Assembly (NCBI GenBank): GCA_904420025.1
Contig: CAJFTW010000147.1
Span: 1 to 64,000 of the forward strand
Direction of reading: 5' to 3'
Source: Candidatus Pseudolachnospira avium
GTDB taxonomy: Bacteria; Bacillota; Clostridia; Lachnospirales; Lachnospiraceae
Length of the DNA stretch: 64,000 nt
In this document: piece by piece, positions 1 through 8,976 of the stretch
Layout of the letters: every line of letters begins with the position of its first letter
Numbering within the stretch: position 1 is the stretch's first letter
Position numbers and translations under genes: made by a program
Notes under the pieces: model-generated
Told to the model about the DNA's origin: nothing
Database searches by the model: none
What the model saw: only the letters and a program-made list of their open reading frames with translations

Positions 1-1
1 C

Positions 2-745
2 CTGTGGGGGATGGACGGAGCCTGCCTTTCCGGCACCTGGCTCCAGGGAGGCGTGTATCCGGAAAGCTCGGCCATGGCGTACCTGGTGCTGAACCGGGCG
101 GCCCTGGATGCCTTCCGGAATGAGCGGCAGATCCCCCTGGAGGCCCCGGAGGCAGTGGATTGGCTGCGCGCGGAGGTGGAGTTTAGCGGCGGAGCGGCGC
201 CCTCCGGGGCGGGAACCGCCGGGGAAAGCGCTTCCCTGTCCGGTGGAATTTATTCGGAGGCGGCCCTGTCCGGCACCCCGGTGCGGGTCTGCGGGGTGTT
301 GGAAGACGGTTTGGAGGAGCCCCGGGCGTATCTGAGCGGGGAGCAGGCCCGGAGCCTGCAGGGGGCCCAGGGAGGGGCGGAAAGCCCCCAGACCCTGTGG
401 CTGCGGCTGACAGACGCGGGAGCCCGTGGACCGGTGGTGCGGGAGCTGGCGGCCCTGGGGATCTCAGCGGAAGGGGAGGACGCCCGGGAGGCGGACTGGG
501 ACGCTCGGGAAGAGCGGCGGAACTTGTACCTGGGGGCCGGGGCAGCCATCCTTCTCTGCGGCTCCCTGGTGTTCGGGTATCAGGAAAGTTTGGAGCGGCA
601 GCGGGAGGCCCCTGCACGTCAGGCCCTGGAAGAGCAGGGGATCCCCCGGTGGAGGCTGCGGACGGTGGCCCGGATCCGGTGGATTCTGCTGGTGGCGGCC
701 GGCGGTGTTCTAGGGGCGGCAGCGGCTTGGCTGGTGTATTTTTGA
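2..745 (+). CDS. Partial membrane protein, C-terminal part (possibly ABC-transporter permease/FtsX-like); 5' end outside window
   Basis: Open frame from window edge to TGA at 745; two hydrophobic segments near the C-terminus (LYLGAGAAILLCGSLVFGY, WILLVAAGGVLGAAAAWLVYF). Confidence 0.4.
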   Translation: MWGMDGACLSGTWLQGGVYPESSAMAYLVLNRAALDAFRNERQIPLEAPEAVDWLRAEVEFSGGAAPSGAGTAGESASLSGGIYSEAALSGTPVRVCGVLEDGLEEPRAYLSGEQARSLQGAQGGAESPQTLWLRLTDAGARGPVVRELAALGISAEGEDAREADWDAREERRNLYLGAGAAILLCGSLVFGYQESLERQREAPARQALEEQGIPRWRLRTVARIRWILLVAAGGVLGAAAAWLVYF

Positions 746-837
746 GAAGCAGAGCGCAGGTATGACCTGGGAAGAGAAGGTTATGTGTTATGTCGGCCTG
801 TTTTCGCGGCACCCTCAATCATGGGAAATATTTCATT

Positions 838-1034
838 TTACGGAGAAATAGGCGGAAATGCCTATTTCTCCGTAGGCACAGCCCATTTCCTACGGAGAAT
901 ATGGCAGGAATGTTTATTTTCTCCGTAGGCACAGCCCATTTCCTACGGAGAATATGGCAGGAATGTTTATTTTCTCCGTAGGCACAACTCATTCCCTACG
1001 GAGAATTTGGAGGAAATGTTTATTTTCTCCGTAG
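838..1034. repeat. 53-bp tandem repeat array (about 3.7 units), each with an inverted repeat CCTACGGAGAA/TTCTCCGTAGG
   Basis: Unit boundaries at 838, 891, 944, 997; first unit has a 15-bp perfect stem 839-853/860-874. Confidence 0.9.
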
Positions 1035-1123
1035 AAGTAGGAAAACAGAGAGGACGAATTGTGACGGCAGCAAGTCGTAGATTGTAATCGTCAGTCTCGT
1101 ATACACCTCCGTGTTTTGAACAT

Positions 1124-2149
1124 TCATTGTTTGTCATATATGGTTTTCGCACCGGCATCGCTAAAAGAAATGCTCACCTCACAGGCGGTATTTCCGGTTC
1201 CCTTTTCCAGCGCTGGGGCGTTCTTTTGCTGTTCCTCCAGCCATTGGGCAATCCGCACGGGTGAAAAATGGAGTGAGCCAAAGATTTCCGGATCCGGCAG
1301 CAGGGAAACCTCCATTCCGGACGGGTGGTCAGAGGCCTGGCATTGGAGCGCATCCTGGGCAATTCCCCGCACATAGCGCTGGCGGTAGGCGTTCCCATTC
1401 CGGTAGACGGTTACATCCATTGTCTGGCAGAGGGAACCGGCCACCTGCAGAGAAGGGCTGTTCAGATCCTCCATTCTCTCGTAATCCAAGGGGGTGACGG
1501 GGGAACCGGCCAGTGTCCGGGAGAAGATCTCCTGATTTTGGGCACTGTGATCCGAAAGGGGAAGCCCCCGCCCGTTGTCCGCCACCTGGATGCGGTTGTC
1601 TGGGAAGAGCCGGAGCCGGATCTCCGTGCAGTGGCCCTCCCGGGCTTCCTCCAGGGATTCCCGCAAAAAGGCAAAAACAATCTGGTGCATGTCTTCCCAC
1701 AAGGTTTGAGGTGTTTTCATTTGGACATCTTCCTTTCTGTTGTTTGCCGTGTGCTCCACGGCATATACCCGCCGGGTGTTTCGGGAACGTTTGGGCTCCC
1801 GGGGGATGGTATAAGAAGGAACGGTATAGGAGGTCAGATACTTTTTTACCGTCTTGGGCGTGGAGCCGAACAGCTTTGTGAAGGCGCGGGTGAAGCCCTC
1901 GTGGGATTCAAAGGCGTACTGCAGGGCAACGTCCAGGACCTTTTCACCGGCCATCAGGTCTTTCATGGCGTGCTGCAGCTTCCGGATACGGATATAGGTG
2001 GTCACGGAAATTCCCATGGCCTCCGAAAACAGCGCACTGAAATGGAATGGGCTGTAGCCGGCCAGGCGGGCCAAATCCGCCAGGCGGATTTTTTCATAAA
2101 TATGCTGGTCGATATACTGTAAAGATGCTTCCAGAATTTCCCGGTTCAT
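1124..2149 (-). CDS. AraC-type HTH N-terminus fused to degenerate GyrB-like GHKL ATPase domain
   Basis: N-term AraC HTH (YIDQHIYEKIRLADLARLAGYSPFHFSALFSEAMGISVTTYIRIRKLQHA); C-term MHQIVF..EEAREGHCTEIRLRLFPDNRIQVADNGRGLP and VTVYRNGNAYRQRYVRG..MEVSLLPDPEIF align by eye to GyrB; possible internal start at 1720 with SD. Confidence 0.8.
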   Translation of the reverse strand: MNREILEASLQYIDQHIYEKIRLADLARLAGYSPFHFSALFSEAMGISVTTYIRIRKLQHAMKDLMAGEKVLDVALQYAFESHEGFTRAFTKLFGSTPKTVKKYLTSYTVPSYTIPREPKRSRNTRRVYAVEHTANNRKEDVQMKTPQTLWEDMHQIVFAFLRESLEEAREGHCTEIRLRLFPDNRIQVADNGRGLPLSDHSAQNQEIFSRTLAGSPVTPLDYERMEDLNSPSLQVAGSLCQTMDVTVYRNGNAYRQRYVRGIAQDALQCQASDHPSGMEVSLLPDPEIFGSLHFSPVRIAQWLEEQQKNAPALEKGTGNTACEVSISFSDAGAKTIYDKQ

Positions 2150-2380
2150 GGCCCTCCTCCGTTTCCGCAGGCAGCGCTGCGGCTCTCGGTTCGCTTCTTA
2201 TGGGTTACAGCTTTTATTATAAGGTAAAAAAGAGGAGAATTCTTGACGGGATATAGGAAGGGAAGAGTTCCCGGCGAAAGAAAAATGGTTTGTAACCGAT
2301 TGAACAAGAGAATGAATGATTTTATAGAACTGCTGGGTTTCAGCCGGTTGAGTGTCCAACGGTTTTTCTGGTAAACAGTT

Positions 2381-2728
2381 TCAATGGTCAAAAAAGACCA
2401 TCCATATTCCCACTGCGGTCAGGAGTGCACCCAGGACCCTTCCGATGATTTTGGACTTTTGGTATCCCATAAGGACGATTGTTTCCGGGGTAGTCAAAGG
2501 GAGGAGGAGGACAACCATGCCCATCAGCGCAATTCCAGCTCCCATCACAAAATCATGATTGGCCAGGACACCGCACAGCATAACCAAAAAGCCAATCAGC
2601 ATCCCTGCGGCAAAATATTTGATTTTAGAGCGGTCTTTGTCAGTTTGCTCTTGGTAATGGAGTTCACATGAATGACAACAGAAGTCACCATGGGCGAGAA
2701 GCTTCTTACCGCAATATCTGCATTCCAT
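2381..2728 (-). CDS. Small zinc-ribbon membrane protein
   Basis: MECRYCGKKLLAHGDFCCHSC plus three hydrophobic segments. Confidence 0.6.
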   Translation of the reverse strand: MECRYCGKKLLAHGDFCCHSCELHYQEQTDKDRSKIKYFAAGMLIGFLVMLCGVLANHDFVMGAGIALMGMVVLLLPLTTPETIVLMGYQKSKIIGRVLGALLTAVGIWMVFFDH

Positions 2729-2839
2729 ATAAATTCATCCCCCTTAAAAAGCAATCCTTGCCGCCTCAATTCCATAAAGAAAAGGGCTGCTGCTTCCTAT
2801 TCGATCTGTGCGGCAGCCCCCGATTTTCCTTATTTGCGC

Positions 2840-3790
2840 TTACAGGTTTTCCTGAATCACCTTCACGCAGTTTTCCTTGGTCAGCCCGTAGGCTTCCTTC
2901 AGGTATTCCAGCGTGCCCACCTGGCCAAACTGGTCGTTGACGCCCAGCCGTTTCAGGCGTACGCCGCAGCCGGCTTCCGCCATGGCCTCTGCCACGGCGC
3001 CGCCCAGGCCGCCAATGACGCTGTGGTTCTCAAAGGTTACCACCAGCTTCTTGCCGGCGGCTTCCCGGCAGACCAGCTCCGCGTCCAGGGGCTTTACGGT
3101 GAACATGTCCACCACCTCCACGGAGATCCCCTGCTGGCCCAGCTCCTCAGCGGCGGCCAGGGCGTCATGGAGCACCTCGCCCATGGAGATCAGCAGCACG
3201 TCCGTGCCCTCCCGGAGAATGTTGCCCTTGCCGATGGTAAAGGTGGAGCCCTCCGCGTAGAGGTTGGGGGTGTTCTTCCGGTTGGCCCGGATATAGTGGA
3301 CGCCCTTTAAGGGGACCAGCTCCCGGATCAGCCAGGCCAGCTGGGCGCCGTCCGCCGGGTCAAAGACCATGGCCTCCGGAATGGTTCGCATGACGGCCAC
3401 ATCCTCAAAGGAGGTGTGGGTGCCGCCGTTGGCGGCTACGCAGACGCCGGGGTCCGAGCCGTAAATGTTCAGGGTGTTTTTGGCGTAGGCGCCGGACAGG
3501 TAAATCTGATCCAGGGAGCGGCGGGCCGCAAAGGGGGCAAAGGTGTGGACAAAGGGCACATAGCCCCGCATGGACATGCCGGCGGCGGCGCACATCATGT
3601 TGGCCTCGGAGATGCCCATGTTCAGGAAGTTGTCCGGATGGGCTTTCTGCACCTTGCCGAATTTGGAGGCTCCGGCCAGGTCCGCGTCCATCACAAAAAT
3701 CTTGGGGTTTTCCTCAATCAGCGCGTTGAGGGTGTCCGCAAACACCGTACGCAGCTCTTGATCTTTTCCGTCGATTGCCAATTTCCACAT
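2840..3790 (-). CDS. Transketolase, C-terminal subunit
   Basis: FVMDADLAGASKFGK...NMGISEANMMCAAAGMSMRGYVPFVHTFAPF. Confidence 0.9.
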   Translation of the reverse strand: MWKLAIDGKDQELRTVFADTLNALIEENPKIFVMDADLAGASKFGKVQKAHPDNFLNMGISEANMMCAAAGMSMRGYVPFVHTFAPFAARRSLDQIYLSGAYAKNTLNIYGSDPGVCVAANGGTHTSFEDVAVMRTIPEAMVFDPADGAQLAWLIRELVPLKGVHYIRANRKNTPNLYAEGSTFTIGKGNILREGTDVLLISMGEVLHDALAAAEELGQQGISVEVVDMFTVKPLDAELVCREAAGKKLVVTFENHSVIGGLGGAVAEAMAEAGCGVRLKRLGVNDQFGQVGTLEYLKEAYGLTKENCVKVIQENL

Positions 3791-3792
3791 GC

Positions 3793-4647
3793 TTACATCC
3801 CTCCGTTCTCTTTGAGCCAGGATTCCAGGCGGGCAATGTCCTTGTCCGTCTCCGCGTCGGCCTCCGCGTTAAACTTGGGCGCATGGTTGTCCACCACAGC
3901 CTCCCAGTACGGGGAACCCTGCCCCTTGGTGGTGTTCAGCACCACGCAGACTGCCTGGTTCTGAACGCCCTTCACTTCGTTGATGGCGTTGTCAATGGCC
4001 TCCTCGTTGGAGCCGTCGCAGCGGACGGTGTAAAAGCCGAAGGCCCGCATTTTTTCCGCAATGTCAAACTGCCGGATAATCTTGTCCGTCCAGCCGTCCA
4101 GCTGCCGCTTGTTCTCATCAATGAAAACAATTACCTCGTTCAGCTTGTGGGAGGCAATAAACTGGAAGGCCTCCCAGCACTGGCCCTCGTTGAGCTCGCC
4201 ATCCCCCACAATCAGGTAGACCTTCTGGGAGGATTTTTCCAGGCGGAAGGTGTAGCCCAGGCCGGCGGCTACCGAGGTGCCCTGGCCCAAGGAGCCGGTG
4301 GTGGCGTCCACGCCGGGGGTTTTGGTCCGGTCCGGGTGGGAGGGCAGGCGGGTGCCTCCCTCGTTGAGGGTAAAGAGCAGTTCCTTGTCAAAATATCCCT
4401 CCTCTGCCAGGGTGGCGTAGAGGGCAGGGCCGGCATGTCCTTTGGACAGGACCAGATAATCCCGCTCCTCCCAATCCGGGTTTTTGGCATCGTGCCGAAG
4501 GTGGCGGGTGTACAGTACAGACAGCAGCTCAATAATGGACATGGCGCCGCCCAGGTGACCGTAGCGCCTCCATTTCAGCATCTTCAGGACATCCAGCCGC
4601 ACCTGGGCGGACCGGATTTTGCATGCCTGCAGTTCCTTTTTTTCCAT
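3793..4647 (-). CDS. Transketolase, N-terminal subunit
   Basis: GHLGGAMSIIELLSVLY...LSKGHAGPALYATLAEEGYF..GSLGQGTSVAAGLGYTFRL..VGDGELNEGQCWEA; GGAGGT SD upstream of 4647. Confidence 0.9.
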   Translation of the reverse strand: MEKKELQACKIRSAQVRLDVLKMLKWRRYGHLGGAMSIIELLSVLYTRHLRHDAKNPDWEERDYLVLSKGHAGPALYATLAEEGYFDKELLFTLNEGGTRLPSHPDRTKTPGVDATTGSLGQGTSVAAGLGYTFRLEKSSQKVYLIVGDGELNEGQCWEAFQFIASHKLNEVIVFIDENKRQLDGWTDKIIRQFDIAEKMRAFGFYTVRCDGSNEEAIDNAINEVKGVQNQAVCVVLNTTKGQGSPYWEAVVDNHAPKFNAEADAETDKDIARLESWLKENGGM

Positions 4648-4919
4648 GGTTGACCTCCAGTTTCTTCTATTGGTGAAAGCGCTGCAGCCAGAGCGCCGCA
4701 GGGCAATCAAAACTGCACTAACTATACTATAGCATGGATTGGCCATCAGGAAAACCCCTTTTTCAGAAGTCACCGGCCGGTGAATAGGAACGCGCGGCAG
4801 CGGCCAATATAAATAGGGAAGAATCTTCCCTTTTGGCGTGGAACATGGTATAATGGCCGCTGAGCGGACATGATACCATGTCCCGCAGAGTGGCGATTAT
4901 ACCGGCGAGGGCATCTCGG

Positions 4920-5876
4920 ATGAATTATGTGATTTTTGATCTGGAATGGAACCAGTGTCCCCAGGGAAAAGAAAAGGAAAACCCCAAGCTCCCCTTTGAG
5001 ATTGTGGAGATTGGCGCTATTAAGCTGAATGAGAATAGGGAAGAGATCGGAAGGTTTCAGGAAGTGATCCGCCCGCTGGTCTATCGTCGCCTGCATCATC
5101 GGACCAAAGAAGTCATTCATTTGGAGCAGGAGGAGCTGGATCAGGCCCGGACCTTCTCCCCGGTGGTACGGGATTTTCTGGCCTGGTGCGGGGAGGACTG
5201 CAAGTTTGTCACCTGGGGCAGCCTGGATCTCAGCGAGCTGCAGCGGAATATGGATTACTATCATATCCGGAATCCACTTCCCAATCCGCTGTTTTTTTAT
5301 GACCTCCAGAAAATGTTCAGCCTGCTCTACGATGACGGCAAAAGCCGGATGTCCCTGGAGCAGGCGGTGGAGTTCCTGGGCATTGAAAAGACCATCCCCT
5401 TCCACCGTGCCTTTGACGATACCTATTACACGGCGGAGGTCATGAAGCGGATGGACCTGGCCCAGGTGGAGCGGTATGAGTCGGTGGATTATCACCGGCT
5501 GCCGGCCAGCCGGAAGGAGGAAATCTATCGGGATTTCGGCACCTACACCAAATTTGTGTCCAAGACCTTTGCCAACAAGGAGGAGGCCATGGCGGACAAG
5601 GTGGTCACGTCCATGCGCTGCAGCCGGTGCGGCCTGCCGGTGTGGCGGCGGATCCGCTGGTTTTCCGCCGGGCCCAACACCTACCTGTCGCTGGTCCAGT
5701 GCCCCCGCCACGGCTATGTGAAGGGGAAAATCCGCATTAAGAAAAGCGGGGACGGGCGGATTTTTGTGGTGAAAACCATGAAGCCGGCAGATGAGGAGGC
5801 CGTGAAGAAGCTCCGGGAGAAAAAAGAACAGATCCGCCAGCGGCGGCGGGAGAGAAGAAAACGAGGAAAGAGATAA
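4920..5876 (+). CDS. DEDDh 3'-5' exonuclease domain protein (KapD/DnaQ-like)
   Basis: MNYVIFDLEWNQCP..PFEIVEIGAIKL..HRAFDDTYYTAEVMKRM. Confidence 0.8.
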   Translation: MNYVIFDLEWNQCPQGKEKENPKLPFEIVEIGAIKLNENREEIGRFQEVIRPLVYRRLHHRTKEVIHLEQEELDQARTFSPVVRDFLAWCGEDCKFVTWGSLDLSELQRNMDYYHIRNPLPNPLFFYDLQKMFSLLYDDGKSRMSLEQAVEFLGIEKTIPFHRAFDDTYYTAEVMKRMDLAQVERYESVDYHRLPASRKEEIYRDFGTYTKFVSKTFANKEEAMADKVVTSMRCSRCGLPVWRRIRWFSAGPNTYLSLVQCPRHGYVKGKIRIKKSGDGRIFVVKTMKPADEEAVKKLREKKEQIRQRRRERRKRGKR

Positions 5877-5889
5877 GGAGAGTGTCAGG

Positions 5890-7251
5890 ATGAAGAAATT
5901 GGGAGTGTGGCTGCTGGTATCCATGATGGCCGTGTCTGCCGTGCGGCCCGCAGAGGCAGCCGTGTGGCCCGAGGAGGCCATGGCGCAGGCGGACACGGTG
6001 CGGACGGAGGAAGAGGCATCGGAGGTCCTTTCCGTGGAGGTCCAGGCCCGTAGTGGGAGTCCGGTCCAAGACTATGTGACGCGTCTGTATCAGGTGGTTT
6101 TGGATCGAACGCCCCGGGCGGATGAGGTGAGCGATTGGGAAAGCCGGCTGGTAAGCGGGGCGAACACCGGCGCGGAGGTGGCGGCCGGCTTTGTGTTCAG
6201 CGATGAGTACCAGCGGAAGAACACCTCGGACGAGGCCTACGTGGACATGCTCTACCGGACCCTGCTGGGCCGGGAGCCAGATGCAGGCGGCAAAGCGGAC
6301 TGGCTGGGCTGGCTTTCGGTAGGCATCAGCCGCAGCGGCGTGTTTGCCGGTTTTGCCAACTCGGCGGAATTCCAGCGGATCTGCGATTCCTACGGTGTGG
6401 AGCGGGGCTCCTTTACCTCCGGGGAGATTGTGGACCGGAACTATGACGTGACCGCCTTTGTCAGCCGGATGTACACGGTGGTACTGAACCGCAGCTGGGA
6501 CCGGGGCGGCCTGTACGACTGGACCGGCCTGCTGCTGAACCATGAGATCAGCGGCCGGGACCTGGCCCGGGGCTTTTTCTTCAGCGCAGAGTTCCAGCGC
6601 AAGAATGTTTCCAATGAGGAGTTTGTGCGGATCTGCTACCGGACCTGCCTGAACCGGGAGCCGGACGAGGAGGGCTGGAACACCTGGATGGGCCAGCTGC
6701 AGAGCGGCGCCAGCCGGGAGTCGGTGCTGGACGGCTTTATAGGCTCCCGGGAGTACACGGCCCTTTGCCAGGAGTACGGTATTGAGCGGGGCAGCATTCC
6801 CTCCGCGGTCAGCTCCCGGCAGCAGCGGGTGGCGGACATTGCGGAGAGCAACAGCGGCACCGTGGCGGCGGTCCATGGCAAGTGCGCGGCCTGGGTCTCC
6901 GGCGTCTATGAGGCGGCGGGGGTGGGCTACCCCGGCGGCAACGCCATCGACTACTGGCATTACTGGAAGGACTCCGGCTCCACGGATCTCTCCAACATCC
7001 CGGTGGGGGCCGCCGTGGTGGGCAGCGGCTCTACCAGCAGCAGCGGCCGGACCTACGGCCATGTGGGCATCTACCTGGGCGGCGGACGCATTGCCCACAA
7101 CGTGGGCGGCAACCACGTGACCATCTCCTCCCTGGAGGAGTTTGCGGATTACTACTGCGAGGGGAACCTTTCCCAGTGCCCCTACAGCGCCTATCGGGGA
7201 ATGCAGGGGATCCTGGGCTGGGTGTGGCCCAACGGGCAGGCGCTGAACTGA
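5890..7251 (+). CDS. Secreted protein with DUF4214-type repeats and C-terminal CHAP-like domain
   Basis: Signal peptide; repeats YVTRLYQVVLDRTPRADEVSDW / YVDMLYRTLLGREPDAGGKADW / FVSRMYTVVLNRSWDRGGLYDW / FVRICYRTCLNREPDEEGWNTW; GKCAAWVSGVYEAAG...GHVGIYLGGGRIAHNVG. Confidence 0.75.
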   Translation: MKKLGVWLLVSMMAVSAVRPAEAAVWPEEAMAQADTVRTEEEASEVLSVEVQARSGSPVQDYVTRLYQVVLDRTPRADEVSDWESRLVSGANTGAEVAAGFVFSDEYQRKNTSDEAYVDMLYRTLLGREPDAGGKADWLGWLSVGISRSGVFAGFANSAEFQRICDSYGVERGSFTSGEIVDRNYDVTAFVSRMYTVVLNRSWDRGGLYDWTGLLLNHEISGRDLARGFFFSAEFQRKNVSNEEFVRICYRTCLNREPDEEGWNTWMGQLQSGASRESVLDGFIGSREYTALCQEYGIERGSIPSAVSSRQQRVADIAESNSGTVAAVHGKCAAWVSGVYEAAGVGYPGGNAIDYWHYWKDSGSTDLSNIPVGAAVVGSGSTSSSGRTYGHVGIYLGGGRIAHNVGGNHVTISSLEEFADYYCEGNLSQCPYSAYRGMQGILGWVWPNGQALN

Positions 7252-7350
7252 CCGGTTTCCGGAGCCATCTGTGCCGGAGGTAAAGCTGGAAATCCGGAGC
7301 AGTGCCAAGGGGGATACCGGAAAACGCTAAAAACCCGGGCCAGATTCCTC

Positions 7351-7379
7351 TTGCCAAATTTCCAAAAGTTTGATACACT
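7351..7379 (+). promoter_or_regulatory. Sigma-70-type promoter TTGCCA-N17-TACACT for riboswitch/mntP
   Basis: -35 at 7351-7356, -10 at 7374-7379. Confidence 0.6.
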
Positions 7380-7389
7380 GAACCCACGT

Positions 7390-7500
7390 AAGGGAGTAGT
7401 CAGCACGGGCGTGCGGCGATGCCAACACACTGGATTGGTTCCTGGCATCACCTTAATTGACGAGACTTATCTGTACAGACAGGTAAGCCTCGTCTTTTTT
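7390..7500 (+). promoter_or_regulatory. yybP-ykoY-type (Mn2+) riboswitch with terminator
   Basis: AAGGGAGTAGT...CCTGGCATCACCTTAATTGACGAGACTTATCTG..CAGGTAAGCCTCGTCTTTTTT, upstream of mntP; near-identical architecture at 43029. Confidence 0.8.
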
Positions 7501-7696
7501 ACTGTGAAAGCCCGGTCTCAAAGCAGAGATGGAACGGGCTGCTCGCAGACCGGGCCGTCTATGCTTTAGAGACGCTAACCTGTATGAGCAAGTAGGCCGA
7601 AGGCCGGATTGCGAATGCAGGAAGGATTGCGGGAGTGCGTAGCACGGAGCAATCCGAGGGCTTTCATGGTTGGTGATGCCCGCGCTAGCGGGCATG
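7500..7696 (-). repeat. Dispersed multi-hairpin intergenic repeat, full-length copy A (reverse orientation)
   Basis: Reverse complement matches 56431-56633 over most of its length. Confidence 0.8.
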
Positions 7697-7753
7697 GGTG
7701 TTTGCGCGATAGACCCGGCAGCTCCCGATCAAAAGCGTTGTGGGAGGTTACAG

Positions 7754-8314
7754 ATGAGAATTTGGGAATTGGCATTGATTGCGGTGGGACTGTCCATGGA
7801 CGCCTTTGCGGTGGCAGTATGTAAGGGCCTCTCCACCCCCAAGGTGGAGGGGAAGCACGCATGTATTGTGGGACTCTATTTTGGAGGCTTTCAGGCGCTG
7901 ATGCCCCTTCTGGGCTACCTGTTGGGCAGCCGCTTCCGGGTGTGGATTGAGAGTGTAGATCACTGGATTGCCTTCATTCTGCTGGCCATGATCGGCCTGA
8001 ATATGATCCGGGAATCCCGGGGAGAAGCGGAGCAGGTGGACGCATCCCTTTCCGTGAAGGCCATGGTGCCTCTGGCGGTGGCCACCAGCATAGACGCCCT
8101 GGCAGTGGGCATCTCCTTTGCGTTCCTGAATGTGAAGATTGTGCCGGCGGTGCTGCTGATTGGCGTGATCACCTTCGTCCTTTCGGCCCTGGGCGTGAAG
8201 CTGGGAAATGTTTTTGGCATGAAGTACAAGTCCAAGGCGGAGCTTTTGGGCGGCGTGGTGCTGATTCTCATGGGACTGAAGATCCTGCTGGAGCACCTGG
8301 GCATTCTGGGCTAG
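7754..8314 (+). CDS. mntP: Manganese efflux pump MntP
   Basis: [34 protein letters not shown]; preceded by Mn-type riboswitch. Confidence 0.92.
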   Translation: MRIWELALIAVGLSMDAFAVAVCKGLSTPKVEGKHACIVGLYFGGFQALMPLLGYLLGSRFRVWIESVDHWIAFILLAMIGLNMIRESRGEAEQVDASLSVKAMVPLAVATSIDALAVGISFAFLNVKIVPAVLLIGVITFVLSALGVKLGNVFGMKYKSKAELLGGVVLILMGLKILLEHLGILG

Positions 8315-8583
8315 GGAAGCGGGTCAAACAGCTTCAGCGGCGGAATTTCCAGCGCCCGGCAGAGGTTAAAGAAGGTCTCCATGGTCAGGCCCCGGACCCG
8401 GGTGCGGGATTCCAGAGAGCTGAGAAAGGAGCGGCTGATGTTTGCCCGGTGGGCCAGCTCCTCCTGGCTGAGCCCGGCCTTCTGCCGGTAATATTTGATG
8501 TGGGCAAACAGATCCAGGTAGGAGTCTACATTTTCAAAATGGATGGTGCCGCTTTTCTTGGAGGACTGAGGGGATTTGGCCAT
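8311..8583 (-). CDS. XRE-family transcriptional regulator
   Basis: [58 protein letters not shown]. Confidence 0.85.
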   Translation of the reverse strand: MAKSPQSSKKSGTIHFENVDSYLDLFAHIKYYRQKAGLSQEELAHRANISRSFLSSLESRTRVRGLTMETFFNLCRALEIPPLKLFDPLP

Positions 8584-8976
8584 AGCGCGTTTATCTCCTG
8601 TATGATGGGAAAGCTGTATGGATAGGCTACTCCCCTATTGTATTCAAATTTCTAGTTTTCATAAATAAACAGAGCGCACACAAATGTTAACAGAGCGTTA
8701 CATTTGTTGCGTTTAGCTATGCTAGGGCCGGAAACGGCCCCGCTTTTGTCGCAAAATTTGCGTAGGATGATCGGTTTTCGTTGCGCAATCCGGGGCCATT
8801 CCCCCTACGCGGCAGAGTGCGGCCCTCTCTGGCAGGAAAAGAGTAGCGGCCGTGCATAAAGTGTGCTATGGTAGAGAAAGAAAAAAGTGAAGGGGATGGT
8901 TTACAAAAACGAGCGGTTCCTTCCTTCTCTCTTATAGAATTTGCAAATTCCAATCAGATTGAAGGAGGAAAACAGT

